DNA from: Alphaproteobacteria bacterium
Lineage (GTDB): Bacteria; Pseudomonadota; Alphaproteobacteria; Rhizobiales; Xanthobacteraceae
Direction of reading: 5' to 3'
NCBI GenBank assembly: GCA_005884685.1
Contig: VBAH01000023.1
Span: forward strand, 1-47,856
DNA length: 47,856 nt
Positions 31,481 through 42,279 of the stretch are shown piece after piece. The number at the start of each line of letters is the position of its first letter. Position 1 is the stretch's first letter. The position numbers were made by a program, and so were the translations under genes. The notes under the pieces are model-generated. The model was given only the letters and a program-made list of their open reading frames with translations, did not search any database and was not told where the DNA came from.

Positions 31481-31594
31481 GTCATTCCGGCCGAGCGAAG
31501 CGAGGGCCGGAATCCATAACCACAATCCTCTCGATGTCGCATGTTTCGTGATTATGGATTCCGGGCTCGCCGCTGCGCGGCGCCCCGGAATGAC
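31481..31594. repeat. 114-bp palindromic repeat, family D, between convergent genes
   Basis: Ends are GTCATTCCGG (31481-31490) and CCGGAATGAC (31585-31594), perfect inverted repeats. The left half folds as ATTCCGGCC...GGCCGGAAT and the right half as ATTCCGGG...CCCGGAAT. A central pair, TCCATAACCAC/GTGATTATGGA, has one mismatch. It exactly fills the gap between the CoA-transferase stop (31475) and the malonyl-CoA decarboxylase stop (31596) and could act as a bidirectional terminator. Confidence 0.85.
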
Positions 31595-31595
31595 G

Positions 31596-32948
31596 CTACG
31601 CCTTCGCCAATTCCCGCGCCGCCCGCGCGCGCTTGCGGATGCCGTTCACCGTCACGATGGTGCGGTTTTCCGCGTAGGCCTCGTGATTCTTTTCGATCTC
31701 GTCGACATCATAGCGATAGTTCACCATCAGCCCATGCGACTGCGCGATCCCCTTCTCGGAGAGATCGCCGAACGGATTGAGCTGCTCGAGCCGCGCGCCG
31801 TTGCCGAGATGGAAGCGCGCGACCGGGTCGAGCGCGCCGCCGGTACCGCTGCGCGCGCTCAGGAAATAGGTCGCCGCGGCGTGCAGCAGCGGCTCCTGCA
31901 GGCGCTCGGCCGCGCCATCCTGCCACCAGTTCGGCTTATCGAGTTCGCTCAGCTCCGCGAGATCCTCCGGCAGCAGGATCGGATTGTTGCTCTCGCGCTC
32001 GCGCGCGAGCCAGGCAGCAAAGCCCGGTGCCGGCGAGAGCGTCACGAAGGTCGAGAGCCGCGGGAACTCGCGCGAAATTTCCTCGACCACCTGCTTGATC
32101 AGGAAGCTGCCGAAACTGACGCCGCTCAAGCCGCGCTGGCAGTTCGAGATCGAGTAGAAAACCGCGGTGTTCGCGCTCTCGGGACGAAGCGCGCTGCCGT
32201 TGTTGCCGAGGATCGGCGCGATCGCGCGCGGGATGCCGCTGGTGAGCGCCACCTCGACGAAGATCAGCGGCTCGTCGACCAGCGCCGGATGGAAAAATGC
32301 GTAGCAGCGCCGGTCCGGCGGATCGATGCGCCGGCGCAGGTCGTCCCAGTCCTGGATCTGGTGCACCGCCTCGTAGCGGATGATCTTCTCCAGGATGATC
32401 GCAGGCGTCGACCAGTCGATGCGTCGCAGCACCAGGAAACCCCGGTTGAACCAGGACGAAAACAGGTGCACGAAGTCCTGGTCGACCGGCGACAAGTCGT
32501 CGCGGTGAGCCATGGCATCCATCAGGTCTTCGCGCATCGAAACGAGCGCCGCCGTGCCGCCGGGGGCGAGATTGAGCCTGCGGAACAGCTCCTGCCGCCG
32601 CGGCTCCGAGGCGAGGTGCAGCTCGATCGCGGCTTCGTCGTTGCCATCGCGCGCCCAGGCATCAACCGCGGCATCGATCCGCTCGCGGTCGACGCCGAAG
32701 CGGGTCGCCAGCGCCTCGAAGAACGCGATACGCGGGCCAGTGGTCAACTCGTCGTAGCGGATGAAAATCTCGCGTGCGAGCGCAGCTCCAGAGGCTTCGC
32801 CGCGCCCCGACAGCAGTTCCTCGCACAACTCAACCAGGCCGTGCGAGCGTGCCGCTGCGTCACCGCGCCGTTCGCGGGTGCGCTCGAGCAGGGCGCGGCC
32901 GCGCTCCGAAATCGTCTGGAGCAACTCGCCGAAAAACGAGGTGTTCAT
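31596..32948 (-). CDS. Malonyl-CoA decarboxylase
   Basis: The 450-residue enzyme converts malonyl-CoA to acetyl-CoA and CO2. The N-terminal helical domain (about 1-170, with SMREDLMDAMAHRDDLSPVDQDF) is followed by the GNAT-like catalytic domain. It contains YEAVHQIQDWDDLRRRI, CYAFFHPALVDEPLIFVEVALT, FYSISNCQRGLSGVSFGSFLIKQV (the Ser-rich catalytic strand), and a C-terminal SHGLMVNYRYD with the catalytic His. All are hallmark stretches of the family, and length agrees. In Rhizobiales the enzyme works with malonate uptake and malonyl-CoA synthetase. Neither of those is here, so the nearby CoA-transferase may supply malonyl-CoA; that is inference. The start is ATG 32948, and the ABC operon diverges upstream. 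Confidence 0.95.
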   Translation of the reverse strand: MNTSFFGELLQTISERGRALLERTRERRGDAAARSHGLVELCEELLSGRGEASGAALAREIFIRYDELTTGPRIAFFEALATRFGVDRERIDAAVDAWARDGNDEAAIELHLASEPRRQELFRRLNLAPGGTAALVSMREDLMDAMAHRDDLSPVDQDFVHLFSSWFNRGFLVLRRIDWSTPAIILEKIIRYEAVHQIQDWDDLRRRIDPPDRRCYAFFHPALVDEPLIFVEVALTSGIPRAIAPILGNNGSALRPESANTAVFYSISNCQRGLSGVSFGSFLIKQVVEEISREFPRLSTFVTLSPAPGFAAWLARERESNNPILLPEDLAELSELDKPNWWQDGAAERLQEPLLHAAATYFLSARSGTGGALDPVARFHLGNGARLEQLNPFGDLSEKGIAQSHGLMVNYRYDVDEIEKNHEAYAENRTIVTVNGIRKRARAARELAKA

Positions 32949-33080
32949 GCCCGTCCTTATCAGCGCACGCGGTGCGGTCCAATCTGCCTGAGATATAGAC
33001 CGTTTCGCAGCGTCGGAACCCTGGTCATCCGAAGGCAGCGTTAACGCCTGCGGCCGAGCTCACCGCCCTCGGGTTTTCCC

Positions 33081-33110
33081 TTGGCCGCCGAACCGCCTAT
33101 CAGGTATAGC
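33081..33110 (+). promoter_or_regulatory. Possible promoter of the ABC-transporter operon
   Basis: TTGGCC (33081-33086), 18 bp and TATAGC (33105-33110) form a weak sigma70-like pair in the 218-bp gap between the divergent malonyl-CoA decarboxylase and ABC genes. It sits about 57 bp upstream of the presumed ATPase start. There is no independent support. Confidence 0.25.
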
Positions 33111-33166
33111 CTGCTTCCCAAGGGCACAAGAAGAAGCAGGAAAATCCTGAACTTGAGGGTTGAACG

Positions 33167-35215
<2,049 letters not shown>

Positions 35216-35261
35216 TTGCTTCGCGGGGGCGACGCGAAAAACGAGCGTGGGAGGAAGTGGA

Positions 35262-36860
35262 ATGAACTCACTCGTAACGAGGCGCTCCGTCTTGATGACG
35301 GGAGCGGCGGCCGTCGCCTTCGGCAGCTCGGCATCGGAACTCGGCGCGCAAAGCCCCAAAAAGGGCGGGACGCTGCAATTCGCCATCAGCGCAGAGACGC
35401 CGCATTACGACAATCACGGCAGCGACACCTACGCGACGCTGCATTTCGCCGGGCCGTTCTATTCGACCTTGCTGCGCTTCGACCTCGACAAGTTCCCCGA
35501 GGTGCAGGGTGATCTCGCCGACAAGTGGGAGGTCGCACCGGACTTGATGACCTATACGTTCAAGCTTCACCCCGGCGTCAAATTCCACGACGGCGCCGAC
35601 CTCACGTCCGCCGACGTGAAGGCAACCTACGATCGGCTACGCAACCCGCCGCAGGGTGTGGTCTCAACCCGCAAGGCGACGTTCGCCGACATCGGCACGA
35701 TCGAGACGCCCGACCCGCTCACGGTCATCTTCAAGATGAAGGCGGTGAACGCCTCGATGCTCGAGCACTTCGCTTCGCCGTGGAACGTGATCTATTCGGC
35801 AAAGGACCTCGCTGCCGATCCGAACGGGCCGAAGACCAAGATCAACGGCACGGGGCCGTACGTCTTTGTCGAGCACATCAAGGGCGGCCACGTATCCGGC
35901 AAGCGCAACGACAGTTACTTCAAGAAGGGCTTGCCCTATCTCGACGGCTTCAGGGGCGTGTTCACGCTGCAGGCGGCCGCGATGCTCAATGCGCTGCAGG
36001 GCGGCCAGGTGCTGGCGGAATTCCGCGGCATCTCGCCGGCCGAGCGCGACCGCCTGGTACAGGCGATGGGCGACAAGATCCGCATCGAGGAGTCGAGCTG
36101 GACGCTCAATCTGCTGGTTTGCTTCAACGTCGAGAAGAAGCCGTTCGACGACGTGCGCGTGCGCAAGGCGCTGCTGATGGCAATCGACCGCTGGGGTGGC
36201 AGCCAGGGCCTTTCCCGCATTTCCACCTTGCGCTCGGTTGGCGGCGTGATCCGTCCCGGCTCACCGTTCGCGACGCCGGAGGCCGAGCTCGTCAAGCTCC
36301 CCGGCTTCGCCAAGGACATCAAGGCTTCGCGCGAAGAGGCAAAGAAGCTGCTGAAGGAAGCGGGCCAGTCGAACCTGAAATTCCAGCTGTGGAATCGGAA
36401 TCTCGCGATGCCCTACACGCCCGCAGGCATCTTCCTGGTCGACCAGTGGCGGCAGATCGGCGTCGAGGTCGAGCACAAGCAGTCCGACACCGCGCCTTAC
36501 CTCGCACACATGAACGCCGGCAATCACGACGTCGCAATCGACTTCTCCAATCTGTTCATGGACGATTCGAGCCTCGCTCTTGCGAAGTATCTGTCCGTCA
36601 GCCGCGCGCCGGAAAACCGCTCACGCCACAAGGACACCGAGCTCGACAAGATCTACGACGATCATCTGCGCGAGCGCGACGTCGAGAAGCGCAAGGCGCT
36701 GATCCGTGCCTTCGAGAAACGCGTGTTCGAGAACGCCTATCAGGAGCCGCTGTTGTGGTGGCACCGCATCGTGCCGACGCACAAGACCGTGATGGGCTGG
36801 AAGATGTCGCCGAGCCACAACCTCGGCGCCCAGCTCGAAGAGGTGTGGCTGAATGCGTGA
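35262..36860 (+). CDS. ABC-transporter substrate-binding protein, SBP family 5 (peptide/nickel/opine type)
   Basis: The 532-residue periplasmic receptor belongs to the neighbouring Dpp/Opp-type importer. Residues 1-32 are a signal with a twin-arginine motif (TRRSVLMTGAAAVAF), so Tat export is likely. The mature part shows the family signature DLADKWEVAPDLMTYTFKLHPGVKFHDGADLTSADVKATYDRL, typical of family 5 receptors. ATG 35262 is used because GGGAGGAAG lies just before it; GTG 35247 is upstream of that site. Ligands in this family include peptides, opines and sugar acids, so specificity is open. It is followed by a hairpin-rich repeat before the permease genes. Confidence 0.93.
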   Translation: MNSLVTRRSVLMTGAAAVAFGSSASELGAQSPKKGGTLQFAISAETPHYDNHGSDTYATLHFAGPFYSTLLRFDLDKFPEVQGDLADKWEVAPDLMTYTFKLHPGVKFHDGADLTSADVKATYDRLRNPPQGVVSTRKATFADIGTIETPDPLTVIFKMKAVNASMLEHFASPWNVIYSAKDLAADPNGPKTKINGTGPYVFVEHIKGGHVSGKRNDSYFKKGLPYLDGFRGVFTLQAAAMLNALQGGQVLAEFRGISPAERDRLVQAMGDKIRIEESSWTLNLLVCFNVEKKPFDDVRVRKALLMAIDRWGGSQGLSRISTLRSVGGVIRPGSPFATPEAELVKLPGFAKDIKASREEAKKLLKEAGQSNLKFQLWNRNLAMPYTPAGIFLVDQWRQIGVEVEHKQSDTAPYLAHMNAGNHDVAIDFSNLFMDDSSLALAKYLSVSRAPENRSRHKDTELDKIYDDHLRERDVEKRKALIRAFEKRVFENAYQEPLLWWHRIVPTHKTVMGWKMSPSHNLGAQLEEVWLNA

Positions 36861-36890
36861 GGCGCCAAGCGAGCCCCGCGCTCGCTTTCG

Positions 36891-37032
36891 CCTCTCCCGC
36901 TTGCGGGAGAGGGTGGCAAGACGCGAAGCGTCGAGCCGGGAGAGGGCTATCGCCGAGTAAAATTCCCTCTCCCGCCTCACCGTCTTCGCTACGCTAGACG
37001 GTTCGGCACCCTCGCCCGCAAGCGGGAGAGGG
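36891..37032. repeat. Hairpin cluster (REP-like repeat, family E) between binding protein and permease genes
   Basis: Contains CCTCTCCCG-CTTG-CGGGAGAGG (36891-36912), GACGC-GAA-GCGTC (about 36920-36932), CGGGAGAGGG paired with CCCTCTCCCG (36937-36946 with 36965-36974), and a final CCCGC-AA-GCGGG (37015-37026). It fills the 187-bp gap inside an otherwise compact operon. In enterobacterial malE-malF, REP hairpins in this same position protect upstream mRNA and raise the ratio of binding protein to permease. The same role is likely here but inferred. Confidence 0.8.
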
Positions 37033-37047
37033 GAAGAAAGAAACAGA

Positions 37048-38001
37048 ATGCTCCGCTACACCGTCAATCGTGTCCTGCTGATGATCCCGACCCTGATCGG
37101 GGTGGCGGTGCTCGTGTTCTTCATGCTGCGCGTTATTCCGGGTGACGTCGTCGAGGTGAAGCTGCGCGGCGACGGCGGCAACGTGTCCCAGGAGACGATC
37201 GAGATGGAGCGCCACCGGCTCGGTCTCGACAAACCGCTGCTCTACCAGTTCAAGGACTGGATGGTGGGGCTGGCGACCCTCGACCTCGGCAAGTCGATGT
37301 GGACCGACCGTCCGGTGACCGAGGAAATTGCGCTAAGGCTGGAACTGTCGCTCCAGGTCGCCATCATGGCGAGCATCTTCGCGGTGCTGCTGGCGATACC
37401 GCTGGGCACGACAGCCGCGCTGATGCGCGGCACCTGGGTCGATTACACGGTGCGCATCATCACGATCGGCGGACTGTCGATCCCCTCGTTCTGGTTCGGC
37501 ATGCTGATCATGATCACGCTGCTCTACCTGTTCAACTGGCTGCCCCCGATCACCTTCACGCCGATCTACGTCGATCCGGTCGCGAATCTGACGCAACTGA
37601 TCTGGCCTGCGCTCGCGGTCGGCTACCGCTACTGCGCGGTGGTGGCGCGCATGATCCGCTCCTCGCTGCTCGAAGTGCTGAACGAGGATTATATCCGCAC
37701 CGCGCGCGCCAAGGGCGTATTCGAGAAACTGGTGATCTCGCGCCACGCGCTGCGCAATGCGCTGCTGCCCGCCATCACGGTGATCGGCATCGAGTTCGCG
37801 TTCCTCATCGGCGGCCTCGTCGTCACCGAGCAGGTGTTCAATCTCAACGGCATCGGCATGCTGTTCGTGCAAAGCGTGTCGCGCAACGACTTCACGCTGA
37901 TCCAGGCGATGGTGATGCTGATCGCCTCTGCCTACGTCGTCATCAATCTCGTGGTCGATCTGCTCTATGCGGTGTTCGACCCGCGCATCCGGTATACCTG
38001 A
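37048..38001 (+). CDS. ABC-transporter permease, DppB/OppB type
   Basis: The 317-residue inner-membrane subunit starts MLRYTVNRVLLMIPTLIGVAVLVFFMLRVIPGDVV, the characteristic first helix of DppB-like permeases. About six helices follow. The coupling-helix EAA-like loop is NEDYIRTARAKGVFEKLVISRHALRNALLPAITVIG, with the conserved A-R-A-K-G. It pairs with the DppC-like permease whose ATG overlaps its TGA by one base (TGATG). The ribosome site is only a weak AGAAAG, after the repeat. Confidence 0.94.
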   Translation: MLRYTVNRVLLMIPTLIGVAVLVFFMLRVIPGDVVEVKLRGDGGNVSQETIEMERHRLGLDKPLLYQFKDWMVGLATLDLGKSMWTDRPVTEEIALRLELSLQVAIMASIFAVLLAIPLGTTAALMRGTWVDYTVRIITIGGLSIPSFWFGMLIMITLLYLFNWLPPITFTPIYVDPVANLTQLIWPALAVGYRYCAVVARMIRSSLLEVLNEDYIRTARAKGVFEKLVISRHALRNALLPAITVIGIEFAFLIGGLVVTEQVFNLNGIGMLFVQSVSRNDFTLIQAMVMLIASAYVVINLVVDLLYAVFDPRIRYT

Positions 38002-38891
38002 TGTCGGTCGCAGCCCTCCCCTCGGTCACCATGCCGCGCCGGCCGAGCGCGGTTGTCGAATTCACCCGCCAGCAGCCGCTCGGCGCGGTCAGCTTCGTCA
38101 TCATCTGCGTGATGATGTTCGCGGGCGTATTCTGCCAATGGGTCGCGCCCTACAATCCGCTCGATATCGATTTCGCGTCGATTCTCGCCCCTCCTTCCTG
38201 GGAACACTGGGGCGGCACCGATGCGTTCGGGCGCGACATCTTCTCGCGCATCATCTGGGGCTCGCGCACCGCGCTGGTGATCGGCTTCACCTCCTCGTTC
38301 CTCGGCTCGACCATCGGGGCGATCCTCGGCGTCGCGTCGGCCTATTTCGGCGGCAAGATCGACGACTGGATTCAGCGCTTCGTCGACATCCTGCTCGCGT
38401 TCCCGATCATCGTGCTGGCGCTGGTGGTGGTTGCGGCGCTGCGCAAGTCGGTGCTGTTCGGCATCGACATGAACCTGATCTACGCGATCGCGATCCCGAT
38501 CGTGCCGCGCGTGGCGCGCGTCGTTCGCGCCGCCGCGCTCTCGATCCGCGTGATGCCCTACGTGGATGCAGCGCGCGCGGCGGGCTATTCCAACAGCCGC
38601 ATCATCTTCCGTCACATGGCGCCGAACGTGGTCGCGCCCTACCTTATCATGTTCACGGCGTTCATCGCGCAGGCGATCCTGCTCGAAGCCTCGCTGTCGT
38701 TCCTCGGTCTCGGCGTGACCGAGCCGACGCCGGCCTGGGGGCTGATGCTCTCCGGCAACGCAGCGGATTTCTACCGCGAGGCGCCGTGGATGATCCTGTT
38801 CCCCGGCGGCGCGATCAGCCTGGCGGTGTTCGCCTTCAACCTGTTCGGCGACTCGTTGCGCGACTATCTCGATCCGCGCTTCAAGACCTGA
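38001..38891 (+). CDS. ABC-transporter permease, DppC/OppC type
   Basis: The 296-residue second permease half has a cytoplasmic N-terminus, a first helix (LGAVSFVIICVMMFAGVFCQW), the periplasmic motif PPSWEHWGGTDAFGRDIFSRIIWGSRTAL typical of DppC, and the EAA-like loop DAARAAGYSNSRIIFRHMAPNVV. FLGLGVTEPTPAWGLML is another family hallmark. ATG 38001 is fixed by the TGATG overlap with the upstream permease; the frame continues upstream only as an overlapping shadow. Confidence 0.94.
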   Translation: MSVAALPSVTMPRRPSAVVEFTRQQPLGAVSFVIICVMMFAGVFCQWVAPYNPLDIDFASILAPPSWEHWGGTDAFGRDIFSRIIWGSRTALVIGFTSSFLGSTIGAILGVASAYFGGKIDDWIQRFVDILLAFPIIVLALVVVAALRKSVLFGIDMNLIYAIAIPIVPRVARVVRAAALSIRVMPYVDAARAAGYSNSRIIFRHMAPNVVAPYLIMFTAFIAQAILLEASLSFLGLGVTEPTPAWGLMLSGNAADFYREAPWMILFPGGAISLAVFAFNLFGDSLRDYLDPRFKT

Positions 38892-38934
38892 GATTCGTGC
38901 TAGCCTTCCGGCGCGCACGGGAGGGCGATGTCAC

Positions 38935-39906
38935 ATGCGCAGACTGCTGCTCACGGCGATCGCGATGCTGCTCGGCGCGGCCAGCGCCGCGGCGCAATCA
39001 TTCCCGACGCGGCCCGTCACCGCGATCGTGCCGGCGAGCGCGGGCGGACCGACCGACACGATCGGCCGCATCGTGATGGCGCGCGCGCAGCAACTCCTTG
39101 GCCAGATGATCATCATCGAGAACGTCGGCGGCGCGTCCGGCACGATCGGCACCGGGCGCCTCGTGCGCGCCGATCCCGACGGCTACACGATCGGCATCGG
39201 CGGACCGAACCACTATGTGGTCAATGCGTCGGTCTACCCGCTCACCTACGACCTCCTGAGGGATTTCGAGCCGGTCTCGATGCTGTCGAACGGCCCGATG
39301 CTGATCATGTCGCGCAACACGCTGCCGGCAAAGAACCTCGTCGAGCTGATCGCGTGGCTGAAGGCGAACCCGGACAACGTGACGTTCGGCACGGGCGGCC
39401 TTGCGAGCCCGCCGCACATCAGCGGGCTGTCGCTGCAGACCGTCACCGGCAACAAGTTCCAGTTCGTCCCGTTCCGCGGCTCGGCGCCCGCGCTGCAGCA
39501 GGTGCTCGGCGGCCAGCTCGACATCATCATCGATCAGGCTTCCGCGGCTCTCTCGATTGCGAAGGGCGGCGGCGTGCGCGCCTATGCGGTAACGGCGAAG
39601 CAGCGGCTCGCTTCCGCGCCCGACATCCCGACGGTCGACGAAGCGGGGCTGCCCGGCTTCCACGTGTCGATCTGGCAGGCGGTGTTTGCGCCGAAGGGCA
39701 CGCCGAAAGACGTGATCGCGAAGCTCAACGCTGCGATCGCCGGCGCGCTCGCGGACCCGACCGTGCAGCAGCGGCTGCGCGACGTCGGCCAGGAAATGCC
39801 GAGCGCCGAACAGATGACGCCGGGAGGCTTCGGCGCATTCCACAAGGCCGAGATGGACAAGTGGACGCCGGTCATCAAGGCCGCCAACATCAAGCCGGAA
39901 GGCTAA
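38935..39906 (+). CDS. Bug/TctC-family extracytoplasmic solute-binding protein
   Basis: The 323-residue periplasmic binding protein has a signal peptide MRRLLLTAIAMLLGAASAAAQ. The fold marks are FPTRPVTAIVPASAGGPTDTIGRIVM, IENVGGASGTIGTGRLVRADPDGYTI and VPFRGSAPALQQVLGGQLDII, all typical of the Bordetella Bug family. Bug proteins bind carboxylates such as citrate, nicotinate or amino acids, usually with TctAB-type permeases. No TctA or TctB is present, so this one is an orphan or serves a remote transporter. GGGAGGG lies 8 nt before the ATG. It sits between the ABC permeases and catabolic genes, so carboxylate uptake is likely. Confidence 0.93.
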   Translation: MRRLLLTAIAMLLGAASAAAQSFPTRPVTAIVPASAGGPTDTIGRIVMARAQQLLGQMIIIENVGGASGTIGTGRLVRADPDGYTIGIGGPNHYVVNASVYPLTYDLLRDFEPVSMLSNGPMLIMSRNTLPAKNLVELIAWLKANPDNVTFGTGGLASPPHISGLSLQTVTGNKFQFVPFRGSAPALQQVLGGQLDIIIDQASAALSIAKGGGVRAYAVTAKQRLASAPDIPTVDEAGLPGFHVSIWQAVFAPKGTPKDVIAKLNAAIAGALADPTVQQRLRDVGQEMPSAEQMTPGGFGAFHKAEMDKWTPVIKAANIKPEG

Positions 39907-41048
39907 TGCTCGAGAAGACGCAGCGCGCGGTGATTGGTGTCGCGGATCGCGGCCCGTTGATGATTCGCCGCGTCGAAGCGATCCCGATCGCGCTGCCGCT
40001 GAAAAGCCCGATGAAGATGGCGGGCATCACGATCACCACAGCCGAAAACCTGCTGGTGCGTATCGAAACGGCAGACGGCCAGGTCGGCTGGGGCGAAGCG
40101 CCGTCGGCGCCGACCATGACCGGCGATACGCTGGGCGGACTTGTGGCGGCGGTGCGGGATCATCTGGCGCCGCTGCTGATCGGGAAAGACGCGAGCACCG
40201 ACCACCGCCCCCTGCTGCAACGGTCGCTCGTCGGCAACAGCGGCGCGCATTCGGCGATCGAGATGGCGCTGCTCGATCTTTCAGGACGTGCGGCTGGCAA
40301 GCGGCTGATCGATCTGGTTGACCGTCCGAAACGGCAGCGCGTGGCGCCGATGTGGCTCCTCGGCAATGCCACAACCGAGCAGGACATCGCCGAGGCGCAG
40401 GTAAAGCGCGCCGAGGGGTTCAATTTCTTCAAGCTCAAGATCGGCGTGAAACCGGTCGCCGACGAGATTGCGGCCGCGCATGCGATTCGGCGTGCGCTGC
40501 CGGATGCGACGCTCTGCGCCGATGCGAACTGCGGGCTCACGCTGGAGGCGGCTCGGCGCTACGCGGAGCGCACCCGCGATGCCAGGCTCGCTTTCATCGA
40601 ACAGCCGCTGCCGGCCGGCGACCTCGCAGGATTGAAGGCACTTGCCCGAGGCATCAAAACGCCGATCGGCATGGACGAAAGCATCCATTCGCTCGCCGAT
40701 ATCGAGGCGGTCAAGCGCGCCGGGGCCAAGGGCCTGTCGCTCAAGCTGATCAAGCTTGGCGGCCTCCGCGAAGCAATCGCCGCCGGCAGACTGTGCAAGA
40801 GGCTCGGGCTGAAGATCAATGTCGCCGCCAAGATCGCCGAGTCGAGCATCGGCACGGCCGCTGCGGTTCACCTCGCCTGCGCGGTCCCCAATGTCGACTG
40901 GGGCGTGAGCCTGACGAATTTCTATCTTGCCGAGGATGTCGTGCGCCGGCCGCTGCGGATTGCCCGTGGTTTCCTCGCGCTCCCCGATGGACCGGGACTC
41001 GGCATTGACGTAGACGAGACGGCCGTCGCACGTTTTCGCCTGCAATAA
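39906..41048 (+). CDS. Enolase-superfamily enzyme of the mandelate racemase/muconate lactonizing type
   Basis: A 380-residue protein if it begins at ATG 39906, which overlaps the upstream stop (TAATG). ATG 39960 would give 362 residues and begins at the usual family N-terminus (MIRRVEAIPIALPLKSP), so either start is possible. The capping domain spans about 20-150, with a TIM barrel after it. FNFFKLKIGVK supplies the K-x-K acid/base pair of the second strand. Metal ligands are in LCADANCG, FIEQPLP and GMDESIHS. SLKLIKLGGL carries the opposite Lys, which places it in the MLE subgroup. Possible reactions are acid-sugar dehydration, cycloisomerisation or racemisation; residues alone do not decide. 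Confidence 0.88.
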   Translation: MLEKTQRAVIGVADRGPLMIRRVEAIPIALPLKSPMKMAGITITTAENLLVRIETADGQVGWGEAPSAPTMTGDTLGGLVAAVRDHLAPLLIGKDASTDHRPLLQRSLVGNSGAHSAIEMALLDLSGRAAGKRLIDLVDRPKRQRVAPMWLLGNATTEQDIAEAQVKRAEGFNFFKLKIGVKPVADEIAAAHAIRRALPDATLCADANCGLTLEAARRYAERTRDARLAFIEQPLPAGDLAGLKALARGIKTPIGMDESIHSLADIEAVKRAGAKGLSLKLIKLGGLREAIAAGRLCKRLGLKINVAAKIAESSIGTAAAVHLACAVPNVDWGVSLTNFYLAEDVVRRPLRIARGFLALPDGPGLGIDVDETAVARFRLQ

Positions 41049-41063
41049 GGATTGGAGAACTCC

Positions 41064-42236
41064 ATGCCGGGTCCGCTCGCCGGTATCCGCGTTCTTGAAC
41101 TTGCGCGCATCCTGGCGGGCCCATGGGCGGGGCAGATCCTCGCCGACCTGGGCGCCGACGTGGTCAAGATCGAGCGCACCGGCGCGGGCGACGACACGCG
41201 CGGCTGGGGTCCGCCGTTCGTCGAGGGCGCGGACGGCCAGCCGCTCGCCGCGGCCTATTATCATGCGTGCAATCGCGGCAAGCGTTCGGTCGCGGTCGAC
41301 TTCGAGACCGAGAACGGCCGGCGCATCGTGCACAAGCTCGCCAAGCGCTCCGACGTGGTGATCGAGAACTTCAAGACCGGCGGCCTGAAGAAGTTCGGCC
41401 TCGACTACGCGGGCCTCTCCAAGGATAACCCGCGGCTGGTGTATTGCTCGGTGACCGGCTTCGGGCAGGACGGCCCCTATGCGCACCGCGCCGGCTACGA
41501 CCTGCTGATCCAGGGCATGGGCGGCATCATGGATCTGACCGGCCAGCCGGACGGCGAGCCGATGCGCGGCGGCGTCGCGTTCGCCGACGTGATGACCGGC
41601 ATCTATTCGGCGCTTGCCATCACGGCGGCGCTGAACGAGCGCAACACCACCGGCAAGGGCAGCTACATCGACATGGCGCTGCTCGACACGCAGGTCGCGG
41701 TGCTCGCCAATCAGGCGTCGAGCTATCTGGTCAGCGGCCAAGCGCCAAAGCGCATGGGTAACGCGCACCCGGCCGTCGTGCCCTATCAGGTGTTTCCGGT
41801 GTCGGATGGCCACGTCATCATCGCGTGCGGTAACGACACGCAGTTCGCGCGGCTGATCGCGCTGCTCGGCGCGCCGGAGATGGCGCAGGACCCCCGCTAC
41901 AAGACCAATGCGGGGCGCGTGGTCAATCGCGCCACGCTGATCCCGCCGATGATGGCGCTGACCGCAAAGATCACGCGCGCCGACCTGCTGGCGAAGCTCG
42001 AAGCTGCCGGCGTGCCGGGCGGTCCGATCAATACGCTGGAGGATGTGTTCGCCGACCCGCAGGTTTTGGCGCGCAAGCTGCGCATCGATCTGCCGAGCAG
42101 GTTCGCCAAAGGCGGCTCGATCCCGGGCGTGCGCTCGCCGATCACCATCAATGGCGTGCGCATGGCCGCCGAGCGCGCGCCGCCGACGCTGGGGGAGCAC
42201 ACCGACGAGGTGCTGCGGGAGATCGAGGAGGCTTAA
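41064..42236 (+). CDS. CaiB/BaiF (family III) CoA-transferase, paralog 2
   Basis: The 390-residue enzyme has the same landmarks as the gene at 30309: LAGIRVLELARILAGPWAGQILADLGADVVKIE, YCSVTGFGQDGP, and GSYIDMALLD with the catalytic-type Asp. ATG 41064 follows GGAG, 15 nt after the enolase-superfamily gene, so it is the last member of the importer operon. The frame opens at TTG 41052, but that codon precedes the ribosome site. The two paralogs flank the importer cluster with the same orientation. The acid product of the upstream enzymes may be its substrate (inference). Confidence 0.93.
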   Translation: MPGPLAGIRVLELARILAGPWAGQILADLGADVVKIERTGAGDDTRGWGPPFVEGADGQPLAAAYYHACNRGKRSVAVDFETENGRRIVHKLAKRSDVVIENFKTGGLKKFGLDYAGLSKDNPRLVYCSVTGFGQDGPYAHRAGYDLLIQGMGGIMDLTGQPDGEPMRGGVAFADVMTGIYSALAITAALNERNTTGKGSYIDMALLDTQVAVLANQASSYLVSGQAPKRMGNAHPAVVPYQVFPVSDGHVIIACGNDTQFARLIALLGAPEMAQDPRYKTNAGRVVNRATLIPPMMALTAKITRADLLAKLEAAGVPGGPINTLEDVFADPQVLARKLRIDLPSRFAKGGSIPGVRSPITINGVRMAAERAPPTLGEHTDEVLREIEEA

Positions 42237-42279
42237 CTTCGGACCTCAAGGATGAGGGCTGGCGTAAAAGGCGCCGCAC

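Noticed and set aside
40281-42200. A 639-codon minus-strand frame opposite the MLE-type enzyme and second CoA-transferase
   Set aside because: Spans two real genes and has His/Arg/Asp-rich composition typical of antisense frames in high-GC DNA.
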